A stretch of DNA of 40,151 nt from ANME-2 cluster archaeon (lineage in GTDB: Archaea; Halobacteriota; Methanosarcinia; Methanosarcinales; Methanocomedenaceae), in contig JAAXOC010000117.1 of the NCBI GenBank assembly GCA_014237145.1, forward strand, positions 1-40,151, given 5' to 3'. Positions 1 through 7,604 of the stretch are shown here, piece by piece; position 1 is the first letter of the stretch; each line of letters starts with the position of its first letter. Under the pieces are notes generated by a model that saw only the letters and a program-made list of their open reading frames with translations, had not been told where the DNA came from and did not search any database. Position numbers and translations under genes: made by a program.

Positions 1-1
1 A

Positions 2-154
2 ACTGGCCTTCTAAGTGATTCTATTATTATGACTGATAATATTGCGACCGTTCGTCTATCTGAGATTTACAGAAGAATTGGAACATTTACAGAGTTGGAC
101 ATACTGAAAGAATCGTTGAAACACACATTTGGACTTAAAATAAAAATGAATTGA
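2..154 (+). CDS. C-terminal tail of a PIN-like protein, cut by window edge
   Basis: The reading frame is open from the first full codon to a TGA at 152-154 and gives about 50 residues. The stretch LLSDSIIM then NIATV followed by RRIGTFTELD resembles the last conserved block of VapC/PIN toxins (an acidic residue, then NIAT and a short tail). The N-terminal catalytic half lies outside the window, so the assignment rests on a weak tail resemblance. No antitoxin is visible downstream. It could also be the end of an unrelated protein. Confidence 0.35.
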   Translation, partial: TGLLSDSIIMTDNIATVRLSEIYRRIGTFTELDILKESLKHTFGLKIKMN

Positions 155-200
155 CACATCATCAAGTGCGAATGGGCTTGTGTGTGGATAACTCATATTT

Positions 201-226
201 CAGAGATTGCCCGATAATTCAAAATC
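201..226. repeat. Half-site resembling a MITE end
   Basis: The sequence beginning CAGAGATTGCCCGATAATTC closely resembles the left end of the element at 10981-11087 (CAGACTGTCCGGTAATTC) and both continue AAAAT. No matching right end is seen nearby. It sits directly before the 5' edge of the first SbcC fragment and may mark the junction where that fragment was placed. Confidence 0.35.
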
Positions 227-237
227 CAGTGGTATTC

Positions 238-524
238 AGATACGCCCTTCGATTTGTTGACCTAAAGGATATTGTAGTAATAGACCTGTGGAACGCAGGC
301 GGACAACGCCCGGTCGAGACCCTTATCCGGCGGCGAGTCATTCCTGGTCAGCCTGTCGCTGGCCCTGGCACTTATCTGAACGAAGCAGCGGGCGCTCAAG
401 GCTGGAATCACTGTTTTTGAACGAGGGCTTTGGCACACTGGACAGCGAGACCCTGGATGCCGCCTTAAACGCACTGGAAAGCCTGCGGTTATCTAGCAGG
501 ACCATTGGTGTGATCAGCCACATC
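238..524 (+). pseudogene. SbcC/Rad50-type ATPase C-terminal fragment, copy 1
   Basis: Three frames must be joined to read the C-terminal ATPase lobe of SbcC/Rad50: VVIDLWNAG...RPVETL, then the ABC signature LSGGESFLVSLSLALAL, then SGRSRLESLFLNEGFGTLD (Walker B and D-loop) and SGR-like TIGVISH. The frame slips by one base at two places, each inside a CTTATC string. The Walker B aspartate is Asn in this copy. Homology to copies 2 and 3 stops after the SHI codons at about 524, so the last 25 or so codons are missing. It has no start codon of its own and cannot encode a working ATPase. Confidence 0.8.
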
Positions 525-649
525 CTTCTATTGATTCAGAGGTCGGATTAATTAAGTAGACAATTGCTTTCATAGGGTGGGTTACTATATTGTATATCTT
601 AAGTTATCAGATAATTATTTCTATATCATGGAAGATAATCATCATGTAC

Positions 650-1147
650 ATGAATTTAAGAAATCTGACATTATATTTAGAATCAACAATTCCAAGCTAC
701 CTTACAGCACGCCCAAGCCGAGACTTGATTGTGGCTGCTCATCAGCAAATTACTTATGAGTGGTGGCAGCAAGTTCGTCCCAACTTTGATATCTACATTT
801 CCGAAGCAGTTTTAGATGAGATAAGTGCCGGAGATTCTGATGCTGCATCGCGACGTTTAGCTATTGTAAAGGATATCCCGATTTTAGCGTTAAGTGAAGA
901 GGTAGAATCCTTAGCCATAGAGTATCAGAAAGAACTTGGCTTACCATACTCAGCACAGTTGGATGTAGTGCACTTGGCATGTGCAGTAGTATATGAGCTG
1001 GATTATTTGCTTACTTGGAATTGTAAACATATTGCAAATGGTGTGATTATTCAGCGCCTCAATAATGTCAATACCACGCTTGGCCGCAAGACACCAGTTA
1101 TCATTACACCGGAGGAGATTCTAGAGATGCCGGAAGGAGGAAAATAA
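650..1147 (+). CDS. PIN-domain RNase toxin (VapC-like)
   Basis: The protein of about 165 residues begins MNLRNLTLYLESTIPSYLTA, the β1 strand of a PIN domain, with a Glu where the first catalytic acid is expected. Further acidic positions follow in VLDEISAGD, in AQLDVVHLACAV and near the WNCKHIANG loop, the usual order of PIN acids. PIN proteins of this type are Mg-dependent RNases. Start choice: the frame is open from 590, but the fold begins only near 660, so ATG 650 (or ATG 644) fits better. The stop codon overlaps the ATG of the next small gene (TAATG), so the two are translationally coupled. This is one of only two TA-type loci here whose toxin frame is intact. Confidence 0.75.
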   Translation: MNLRNLTLYLESTIPSYLTARPSRDLIVAAHQQITYEWWQQVRPNFDIYISEAVLDEISAGDSDAASRRLAIVKDIPILALSEEVESLAIEYQKELGLPYSAQLDVVHLACAVVYELDYLLTWNCKHIANGVIIQRLNNVNTTLGRKTPVIITPEEILEMPEGGK

Positions 1148-1293
1148 TGTGGAAGGATCCTATTGTTGAAGAGATTCATAAAATCCGCAAACAGATCGCT
1201 GGGGAATATGATTATGATCTAAACCGTATTCTAAACCATTTACGGAAAAAAGAAATTGAGAATTCGGATAGAGTAGTATATAAAAAGAGCTAA
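1147..1293 (+). CDS. 48-residue partner of the PIN toxin
   Basis: The small gene starts on the ATG that overlaps the PIN stop codon and encodes MWKDPIVEEIHKIRKQIAGE followed by YDYDLNRILNHLRKKE and a short basic end. It is strongly charged and predicted helical. Short proteins with the opening WKDPIVEEIHKIR are commonly found directly after PIN proteins of this type, where they are presumed to be the antitoxin or a toxin-binding partner; that role is inferred from position, not demonstrated. It has no recognisable DNA-binding motif. Confidence 0.7.
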   Translation: MWKDPIVEEIHKIRKQIAGEYDYDLNRILNHLRKKEIENSDRVVYKKS

Positions 1294-1435
1294 CAACGAG
1301 CAAGATAATTCATATTTGCCCACCTCACCTCTATCTACACGCACCTTACACCCAACTTTTAACTCCATAGATGCCCCGAATTTAAGCGAAGTAAAATCCG
1401 GGGTCGTTGACTGTGGGATGGGGGATTTATGCTCC

Positions 1436-1810
1436 TCCAGGTATGCATTAAGGGCTGTTGACGTGAAGGATATGGTAGTAATAGACCTGTGGAACGCAGG
1501 AGAGTAACGCCCGGTCGGGACCCTTATCTAGCGGCGGGTCATTCCTGGTTAGCCTGGGGCTGGCCCTGGCACTTCTCAGAACGAAGCAGCGGGCGCTCAA
1601 GGCTGAGATTATTGTTTTTGGACGAGGGCTTTGGCACACTGGACAGCGAGACCCCGGATGCCGCCTTAAACGCACTTGAAAGCCTGTGGTTATCCGGCAG
1701 GACCATCGGCGTGATTCAGCCACATCGACTAGCTTACCCGGCGCATACCTGTGAGGATAGATGTGAAAAGGACAGGGGTCGGGACATCAACTATACATGT
1801 TAAGGGATAG
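1436..1810 (+). pseudogene. SbcC/Rad50-type ATPase C-terminal fragment, copy 2
   Basis: The region encodes, across several frames, RYALRAVDVKDMVVIDLWNA, a damaged signature region, LFLDEGFGTLDSET, and the C-terminal end RRIPVRI...VGTS, finishing at a TAG (1808-1810) equivalent to the natural stop in copy 3. It carries the same two one-base insertions as copies 1 and 3 (after CTT, before the signature and after LALAL) plus private changes: a TAG within the signature (TATCTAGCGG), an AAGGCTGAGATT change, and an extra T in GTGATTCAGCC. The Walker B Asp is kept. Its 3' edge lies 14 bp from the broken end of hicA. Confidence 0.8.
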
Positions 1811-1823
1811 GAGAACAAAATCC

Positions 1824-1883
1824 TTAAATGAGTTTTTCAAAGGCTTTTACTGCCTCTTTGCCTGATATAAGTGGCAGTTTCAT
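1824..1883 (-). pseudogene. hicA: hicA toxin, truncated after 19 codons
   Basis: The start codon overlaps the hicB stop (ATGA), the normal hicB-hicA arrangement for this orientation. The peptide MKLPLISGKEAVKAFEKLI matches the N terminus of HicA toxins, which are normally 60-80 residues and continue with a double-stranded RNA-binding-like fold containing a GSH motif. Here a TAA follows codon 19 and the sequence beyond is unrelated, ending close to SbcC fragment copy 2. The catalytic His is lost, so the toxin is dead. The cause was probably a rearrangement that brought the SbcC fragment next to it. Confidence 0.75.
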
Positions 1884-2122
1884 ACTTCAACCGCTAATGT
1901 ATGAAAACTAAATTCCTGGATATTTGCAATATCGGAAATTACATCTTCGGTCTCATCATCGAGACACATCTCAATGACTTCATGGATGTTCGTGAGCGCC
2001 TCATCGAGGGTCTTTCCTTGAGTATAACAACTTCTTAAAAGCGGACACTCTACTACATAAAATCCATCTTCATCTTTTTCTACGATAACTGGAAGATTTA
2101 TTTTATTTGAGCCAGATTTCAT
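1880..2122 (-). CDS. hicB: HicB-family antitoxin
   Basis: The 80-residue protein has the compact HicB fold: NLPVIVEKDEDGFYVVECPL followed by the turn CYTQGKTLDEALTNIHEVI and an acidic helix. In this family the partial RNase H-like fold binds and neutralises HicA. Length is typical for the short archaeal HicB form without a C-terminal DNA-binding domain. The downstream hicA is truncated to 19 codons, leaving an orphan antitoxin. A fragment of a PIN gene lies immediately upstream of the start codon. Confidence 0.8.
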   Translation of the reverse strand: MKSGSNKINLPVIVEKDEDGFYVVECPLLRSCYTQGKTLDEALTNIHEVIEMCLDDETEDVISDIANIQEFSFHTLAVEV

Positions 2123-2126
2123 TGTA

Positions 2127-2177
2127 GAATTAAGTGCCTTTCATAGATTTAAGGTTGTTGTAAGTCCTATACAAAGA
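2127..2177 (+). pseudogene. Internal fragment of a PIN-toxin gene
   Basis: Fifty-one bases match 7256-7306 of the truncated PIN gene near 7.2 kb with about six differences. The encoded peptide is ELSAFHRFKVVVSPIQR, the equivalent of ELSALHRFNVVVNPIQR. No start codon or complete domain is present. It abuts the hicB start codon, so the hicB upstream region was rebuilt by insertion or recombination. Confidence 0.6.
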
Positions 2178-2289
2178 ATATTTGCAATAGTGAATTATGG
2201 TGTGGAGTACGACTGGATTAATTAGTATGCAAGGGCTACCAGCATCAAAGGAACGAAAATAATTTCATGTTTTATAAGCTCTCTGACAA

Positions 2290-2330
2290 ATAACCATTAG
2301 GCAGGATTCAAAGCAACAAACCGTTTTATT
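2290..2330. repeat. 41-bp dispersed repeat, copy 1
   Basis: The segment ATAACCATTAGGCAGGATTC continuing to ACCGTTTTATT recurs at 5525-5565 with only two differences (GG for AA). Flanks on both sides differ between the copies. Each copy lies a short distance from a hairpin-forming element, and its origin is unknown. Confidence 0.65.
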
Positions 2331-2362
2331 AAAGTATATGAAGACTTTGTACTATTAGTACG

Positions 2363-3130
2363 GTTGTGACAAGAAAGTCCTATCATGAATTGCAGAAATG
2401 CCGCTCGCTCCCTTCCGAGTGACCCTACTGTGACATGCAGTATTAGTAATGGAATGTCTGATGCTCGCAGTCCAAGGTGGACAAAACCTGGAAGTCTGAT
2501 GCGGACAATCTGCTAGGGTAATGAATGCTAAGAAGAAACGAAAGTTGAATCATCGTAAGAGTCGTAAATAGTGACAAGCGAAAGCAGACTGTATACGCTT
2601 GAGCCAAAAGGCACAGAATTAGACTATAATGGCTTCGTACACATTACAGGGAATGGACATATGATTCTCGGCTTATAGATGGCTTCTAAGGCATTTAGAA
2701 ATTATTCAAGGTATGGAACTTGGTAAGCCCCATGAGCTCCCAGTTATCTGGGTAGAGAGTCCGTGAGGACCGACGATGGCTCAGAGGGTAGCGGAAACGG
2801 TAAAAAGCGAATGCCAGTTTGTAATGGACTGGATAGAGGTTCAGACTTTGCCTCAATCTGAAAGGGTGCAGACTTGCCAATGGTGTTTCATTGTATGAAC
2901 GGAGGCAAACCTGTCAATGTAAGACACTCAACGACGCTGAAAAGCGAGAGACTTACAGACGCTTAATGTGTTAATAGGCTGCAGACCGGAATTACAAAAG
3001 CAGTGATCTAAGTGAGAACTGCTGCCCGATACAAAAAGGGTCATGGAAGGCTTGAGCCGGATGTGATTAAAGTCGCAAGTCCGGTTCTTAGAGGGCTTGG
3101 GGCTGGCAACGGCCCCCGGCTACTCGGCAA
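2363..3130 (+). mobile_element. Group II intron without reverse transcriptase ORF
   Basis: The element starts near GTTGTGACAAG, a variant of the conserved 5' end (GUGYG), and closes with a clear domain V and a domain VI-like stem followed by CTACTC. Its length of about 770 nt and lack of any long frame indicate an ORF-less intron needing a maturase from elsewhere. GAAA tetraloops and stem-rich sequence in 2500-2960 fit domains I to III. It follows a perfect small palindrome, GTACTATTAGTAC (2349-2361), a possible hairpin target like those used by class C introns. Exact splice points are not fixed; the 3' end may vary by about 8 nt. It interrupts no recognisable gene. Confidence 0.75.
3054..3087 (+). 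ncRNA. Group II intron domain V
   Basis: This is a 34-nt hairpin of the canonical size. It opens GAGCCGGA and closes TCCGGTTC, which pair along eight positions, and carries the AGC catalytic triad at positions 2-4. After an asymmetric bulge, TGTGA pairs with the GTCGCA strand around a short loop. Size, triad and bulge together are diagnostic of domain V. Confidence 0.85.
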
Positions 3131-3266
3131 ATAGTTATTGCAGCGGTAAATACTTCAGTGGACATTATTTTAGTGGTTTTATATAGAGTTCCAAATTACA
3201 CTTACAGAGTAGTATATTTGATCACTTAATAATATTTAATAATAAGCACATACCTGCTTAATACAT

Positions 3267-5213
3267 ATGAATACCATAAAAAAAATAACCCCATACGGCT
3301 CCTGGAAATCTCCAGTCACATCAGATATGATCGTCTCAGGAACCATCAGACTTGAACAGATAGTTATCGATGGACCGGATATCTACTGGATAGAGAACAG
3401 ACCAAAAGAAGGTGGACGGTACGTAATAGTACGTCACTCACCAGACACTCTAAGTACAGATATCACGCCACCTCACTTTAATGCCCGTACACGAGTACAC
3501 GAGTACGGCGGCGGATCATTCACAGTTGTAGAAGGCACAACATATTTCTCAAATTTCGATGATCAACGTCTCTACCGTCAATTTTCCGGGGATGACCCGC
3601 ACCCACTTACTCCTGCACTGGATTATCGTTTTGCTGATATCATTATTGATAATATCAGGAATAACTTGATATGTGTACGCGAGGATCATACACACTCAAA
3701 ACAAGAACCAACCAATACTCTGGTAAGTATTGATCTTGATGCTAATAATGAATGTCAGGTACTGGTATCCGGTCATGATTTTTATTCATCTCCCCGGCTG
3801 AGTCCCAGCGGCTCACATCTTGCCTGGCTTACCTGGAACCATCCTAACATGCCATGGGATGGTACACAACTATGGGTAGGTGAAATAGAAAAAGACGGAT
3901 CGATCGGACATATAGACCAGATAGCAGGTGGCGTTGACGAATCTATATTCCAGCCAGAGTGGTCGCCTGATGGTACTTTATACTTCATTTCAGATAAAAA
4001 CGGCTGGTGGAATCTCTACTGCCTAAATAATAATAAAAATAATAAAAATATCAAGCCGGTTTGCCAGATAGAAGCAGAATTTGGCCTGCCGCAGTGGGTC
4101 TTTGGACAGTCCACTTATTCATTTGCATCAACGAACCGTATCATATGCACCTATACCAGACAGGGAACCTGGTACTTAGCAAGTATTGATACAGTATCAG
4201 GCAGACTTGATGTGATCAATACTCCTTATACTTCAATAGGATATCTCAAAGCTGTACCAGGATATATAGTATTTATCGGGGGTTCACCTACAGCTGCACC
4301 ATCAGTGGTCAGGCTTGATCTTGATACACACAAGATGCATGAGATGCGCTGCTCAAGTGAGATTGTGGTAGGTGTTGATATTGATATTAACTATCTCTCA
4401 AAACCAAAGCCTATTGAATATCCGACTGAGCACGGACTCACAGCAAACGCTTTCTTTTATCCACCCAAAAATCCTGAATTCGCAGCTGCGCCTGATGAGA
4501 TGCCCCCCTTACTTGTCATCAGCCACGGAGGTCCGACTGCATCTACTTCAGATACATTTAACCTGATGATACAGTACTGGACAACCCGTGGAATAGCTGT
4601 ACTTGATGTGAACTACGGAGGAAGTACCGGCTATGGCAGACAGTACCGCCAGCGTCTGGATGGCCAGTGGGGAATCGTTGATGTGGACGATTGTGTGAAC
4701 GGTGCACGATACCTTATTGAGCAGGGCAAGGTTGACAGTGAGCGGCTTGCTATTAGAGGAGGAAGTGCAGGAGGTTATACTACTCTATGTGCACTCACCT
4801 TCCGCAATGCTTTCAAAGCAGGAGCCAGTTACTACGGAGTCAGCGATCTTGAAGCCATGGTAAAGGATACACATAAGTTCGAGTCGCGTTACCTTGACCG
4901 GTTGATAGGTCCTTTTTATGAAGGAAACGAGCTATATAGCGAACGCTCACCTATCAACTCCATTGAGCGCTTATCATGTCCTGTGATCTTTTTTCAGGGA
5001 CTTGAAGATAAAATAGTTCCACCCAACCAGACCGAGATGATGGTGGACGGGATGCGTGCAAAAGGATTACCAGTGGAATATGTATTATTTGAGGGCGAGC
5101 AGCATGGGTTCCGCCGAGCTGAGAATATCAAACGTGCGCTTGATTGCGAGCTTGATTTTTATTCAAAGGTTTTCGGTTTTACACTGGCCGGGTATGATGG
5201 CCACAACTTATGA
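3267..5213 (+). CDS. S9 family prolyl oligopeptidase / acylaminoacyl peptidase
   Basis: The 648-residue soluble enzyme has the length and layout of the S9C group. Residues 1 to about 400 form a β-propeller (blade motifs such as VHEYGGGSF, SPSGSHLAWLTW, WSPDGTLYFISD). The rest is an α/β-hydrolase. The catalytic triad can be read as Ser500 in GGSAGG, Asp581 in LEDKIVPP and His613 in EQHGF; the oxyanion region is SHGGPT. Such enzymes cleave short peptides or N-acylated residues in the cytoplasm; no signal peptide is seen. The gene stands alone between mobile-element zones, with AT-rich promoter-like sequence upstream (TTTTATATAG, about 3178). Confidence 0.9.
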   Translation: MNTIKKITPYGSWKSPVTSDMIVSGTIRLEQIVIDGPDIYWIENRPKEGGRYVIVRHSPDTLSTDITPPHFNARTRVHEYGGGSFTVVEGTTYFSNFDDQRLYRQFSGDDPHPLTPALDYRFADIIIDNIRNNLICVREDHTHSKQEPTNTLVSIDLDANNECQVLVSGHDFYSSPRLSPSGSHLAWLTWNHPNMPWDGTQLWVGEIEKDGSIGHIDQIAGGVDESIFQPEWSPDGTLYFISDKNGWWNLYCLNNNKNNKNIKPVCQIEAEFGLPQWVFGQSTYSFASTNRIICTYTRQGTWYLASIDTVSGRLDVINTPYTSIGYLKAVPGYIVFIGGSPTAAPSVVRLDLDTHKMHEMRCSSEIVVGVDIDINYLSKPKPIEYPTEHGLTANAFFYPPKNPEFAAAPDEMPPLLVISHGGPTASTSDTFNLMIQYWTTRGIAVLDVNYGGSTGYGRQYRQRLDGQWGIVDVDDCVNGARYLIEQGKVDSERLAIRGGSAGGYTTLCALTFRNAFKAGASYYGVSDLEAMVKDTHKFESRYLDRLIGPFYEGNELYSERSPINSIERLSCPVIFFQGLEDKIVPPNQTEMMVDGMRAKGLPVEYVLFEGEQHGFRRAENIKRALDCELDFYSKVFGFTLAGYDGHNL

Positions 5214-5300
5214 CAGCACATGCAACTCTAAGAAGGAGTTGCTCGATTAAGCACAGATATGATCAGGACAGGTATCTGGAAACATAAGCATCTGCGTGCA

Positions 5301-5410
5301 TATAACCTGAGATTCAGGGTTTTTGGGGCTATAAAAATCCAAGTGTAATGAAGTACAGTCGGCTAATTTTGAGTGGGTGTAGCCTATGAAACCCTGAATT
5401 TCAGGTTATA
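5301..5410. mobile_element. 110-bp MITE with 22-bp inverted ends
   Basis: The left end TATAACCTGAGATTCAGGG and right end CCCTGAATTTCAGGTTATA are inverted repeats over 22 bp with a single mismatch. Each end also contains its own near-palindrome CCTGAAATTCAGG. The outermost TA at each side may be a TA target duplication, as made by IS630/Tc1-type transposases. There is no coding capacity. It lies just downstream of the S9 peptidase gene. Confidence 0.75.
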
Positions 5411-5524
5411 ACAGCCTATGTAAACCCCTAACAAGCCATTGAAATTTCAATGAAGGGAACTCAAGGCAATCCTCAAAGAGTTAAAACCAAATAGGGCAAT
5501 TAATTTGTAGTGAACTTACATATA

Positions 5525-5565
5525 ATAACCATTAAACAGGATTCAAAGCAACAAACCGTTTTATT
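5525..5565. repeat. 41-bp dispersed repeat, copy 2
   Basis: This copy, ATAACCATTAAACAGGATTC through to ACCGTTTTATT, differs from the one at 2290-2330 in two bases and is followed by an AT-rich tract leading to the CACAGAG hairpin. Confidence 0.65.
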
Positions 5566-5615
5566 TTTTAATTTATTCTGATCAAGTATGATAAATGGAT
5601 CATGGAAAGAAGATC

Positions 5616-5674
5616 AACCACAGAGAACACAGAGAACACAGAGCGTTATTGTTTTCTCTGTGCACTCTGTGGTT
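5616..5674. repeat. Hairpin built of CACAGAG repeats
   Basis: The arms AACCACAGAG and CTCTGTGGTT are perfectly complementary, and the interior holds three iterations of ACACAGAG that pair with TCTCTGTG. Related ACACAGAT hairpins form the interiors of the elements at 22336-22498 and 35318-35460. No terminal duplication could be found for this copy. Confidence 0.6.
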
Positions 5675-5752
5675 ATAAAGCGTTTCAGGAAATAATAAAA
5701 AGTCTCGAAACTCGAAGGGGCCAGGGCTGAAATGGAATGATGGCAGAAACTT

Positions 5753-6225
5753 GCAGGGGTAATACCTGCAAACAGCCTGAGGGACTTTGCCCTGCAGACC
5801 ATGTTCGACCTGCTCATTACAATCGCAAACCGCCAGTTGTCTGATATAACTTCCAGGTATGCATTAAGGGCTGTTGACCTGAAGTATACGGTAGTAATAG
5901 ACCTGTGGAACGCAGGCGAACAACGCCCGGTCGAGATCCTTATCCGGCGGCGGGTCATTCCTGGTCAGCCTGTCGCTGGCCCTGGCACTTATCTGAACGA
6001 AGCAGCGGGCGCTCAAGGCTGGAATCACTGTTTTTGAACGAGGGCTTTGGCACACTGGACAGCGAGACCCTGGATGCCGCCTTGAACGCACTGGAAAGCC
6101 TGAGGTTATCTGGCAGGACCATTGGTGTGATCAGCCATATCGACCAGCTTACCCGGCGCATACCTGTGAGGATTGGTGTGAAAAGGAAAGGGGTCGGGAC
6201 TTCAACTATACATGTGAAGGGATAG
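5753..6225 (+). pseudogene. SbcC/Rad50-type ATPase C-terminal fragment, copy 3
   Basis: This is the longest copy. It reads AGVIPANSLRDFALQ, then LLITIANRQLSDITSRYAL, then VVIDLWNAGEQRPVEIL in one frame; the signature LSGGGSFLVSLSLALAL in a second; and SGRSRLESLFLNEGFGTLD to the C-terminal VGTSTIHVKG and TAG in a third. The two one-base slips are the same as in copies 1 and 2. The signature Glu is Gly and the Walker B Asp is Asn. The N-terminal ATPase lobe and coiled coil are absent. Homology upstream of 5753 is not clear. Confidence 0.8.
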
Positions 6226-6838
6226 GATGGAAGAGACTATATGCATGCGGCGGCTCAGAATAGTAGTGGGTGCGTCAGGGACTGCACCATTGCTGTTGAA
6301 ATATATATTTTGTATGATGGGTTGCTGAAAACCTTGTTTTTATACGGTGTGGCCTAAAAAAGAATAAGCGTTCATGCCCCATCAGTAAATGCTATTTCCA
6401 GAGCAAAAATAATATAAATATGTAAGTGAGCCTTCGGCAAAATGGATGTAACAGCTTTAAAATGCCAATAAACACTTAGGACGGTTCAGTTTTTCTTAAA
6501 TTTCCTTCCAAGGGTTTGGATTGAGGGTATTTTAGGCAATTTTTGATACAATATCTGCCCAAACTCAAAAGAATTAATTCAACTGTATCGGAATGTATTT
6601 AAAGTAGGTGCTAATGAATACATTATAATTAAATCTCAATTATTGTTATTTTTGGATTTTTAGCAATAATATATACTTAAATAACCAGGATAGTTAGATT
6701 TTAGATAGAATTTCAATTTAAATATTTATAAATAAATTTTTTATAACTACATACCTTAACAATCTCATAAATCAAAAAATAACGAATATACTTTGGAATG
6801 CCAGAGCCTCAATTAAATGTATTTCATTGGGTGATAAT
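6226..6838. other. AT-rich stretch without recognised genes
   Basis: No convincing reading frame, RNA gene or delimited repeat was found. Base composition drops strongly from about 6590 onward, with several TTTATAAATAA-like runs before the antitoxin gene. These could hold its promoter, but none is distinct enough to assign. Confidence 0.4.
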
Positions 6839-7147
6839 ATGTCTCTTGAACAAATAAGCATGAGAGTTGATTCCAGACTCCTAAATGAGCTAGATCAAAT
6901 TGCTAAATCCGAATTTAAAAGAAGATCAGATGTTGTACGTGATGCACTTGTTGCACATGTAAAACATGAAATAGAAATACGCCAAATAAAAGAGATGGTA
7001 ACAAAACAATTCCTTGAAGGAAAACTCTGTTTTGATGATTTCGCACGTATTGTTGGTTTCGATACTGCACAACAAATAAAAGTTGGCAAAGAAACCTTAG
7101 AGGAGAGTATTGAACGTGCCAAAAAAGACTCAAAAAGAAATCTATGA
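6839..7147 (+). CDS. Ribbon-helix-helix antitoxin
   Basis: The 102-residue protein opens MSLEQISMRVDSRLLNELDQ, the β strand and first helix of a CopG/MetJ-type DNA-binding domain, followed by RRSDVVRDALVAHV as the second helix. Residues 55-102 are a charged helical tail that would bind the toxin. ATG 6839 is preferred over TTG 6827 because GGGTGAT (6829-6835), complementary to the 16S rRNA tail, sits just before it. The frame overlaps the PIN gene at its 3' end, a typical antitoxin-toxin arrangement. It would repress its own operon. The partner toxin is truncated. Confidence 0.8.
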   Translation: MSLEQISMRVDSRLLNELDQIAKSEFKRRSDVVRDALVAHVKHEIEIRQIKEMVTKQFLEGKLCFDDFARIVGFDTAQQIKVGKETLEESIERAKKDSKRNL

Positions 7148-7379
7148 AACAATAGTAGTTGAAGATACAAGTGCTCTAATCTCACTTGCTGTTGGTAGTG
7201 TACTTTTAAAATGTCTCAGAATTTCTAGAATTTTAATTCCTCAAGAGGTATATAGTGAATTAAGTGCCCTTCATAGATTCAATGTTGTTGTAAATCCTAT
7301 TCAGAGATTGTCGGAAAAGTACCTGAATGAAAATTCCCAGTCAAGTTTATACAGTAAAGCTGAAATATTCGAAAATTAG
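7116..7379 (+). pseudogene. PIN-domain toxin truncated by a MITE
   Basis: Translation from GTG 7116 (or TTG 7110) gives a PIN N terminus: ETIVVEDTSALISLAVG, with the first catalytic Asp, then ILIPQEVYSELSALHRF, with the conserved Glu. After about 62 residues the frame enters a MITE at 7304 and ends with foreign sequence (SEKYLNENSQ to EN). The second half of the PIN fold and two or three acidic active-site residues are missing. It overlaps the ribbon-helix-helix antitoxin gene by about 30 bp. A piece of a homologous gene lies at 2127-2177. Confidence 0.7.
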
Positions 7380-7396
7380 GCTTTTCCGACAATCTC
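7304..7396. mobile_element. 93-bp MITE, copy A
   Basis: The ends GAGATTGTCGGAAAAG and CTTTTCCGACAATCTC are perfect inverted repeats. Its right half is complementary over about 50 bp to the left half of copy B, so A and B are one family in opposite orientation. It interrupts the PIN gene. No clear target duplication flanks it on its own. Confidence 0.7.
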
Positions 7397-7442
7397 ATTG
7401 TTACTAACCAAGAACATTTACCTTAATGTGAATAAAACATTT

Positions 7443-7583
7443 GAGACTGTCGGAAAAGCCTTGTTTTTCAATATTTCAGCTTTACGATCTAAACTATACA
7501 AGGCGTAGCATAGTGATTTAGTTGGAATGATAATTTTAAAAGTTTCAATTTAAGTGCTTTTAGGGTACTTTTCCGACAATCTC
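7443..7583. mobile_element. 141-bp MITE, copy B
   Basis: The left end GAGACTGTCGGAAAAG and right end CTTTTCCGACAATCTC are inverted repeats with one mismatch. A direct CATTT flanks both sides (7438-7442 and 7584-7588), a possible 5-bp target duplication. Together with copy A it forms a long imperfect palindrome, 7304-7583, whose outermost 20 bases pair perfectly. Confidence 0.65.
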
Positions 7584-7604
7584 CATTTCATATTTTCTTT
7601 CATT

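Noticed and set aside
262-523. Minus-strand ORFs over the SbcC fragments
   Set aside because: They recur only because the fragment is repeated; the plus strand encodes recognisable ABC ATPase motifs.
1370-1410. Hairpin CCCCGAATTT/AAATCCGGGG as a terminator
   Set aside because: The stem is imperfect, lacks a T-tract and is over 70 bp from the preceding stop, so no role can be assigned.
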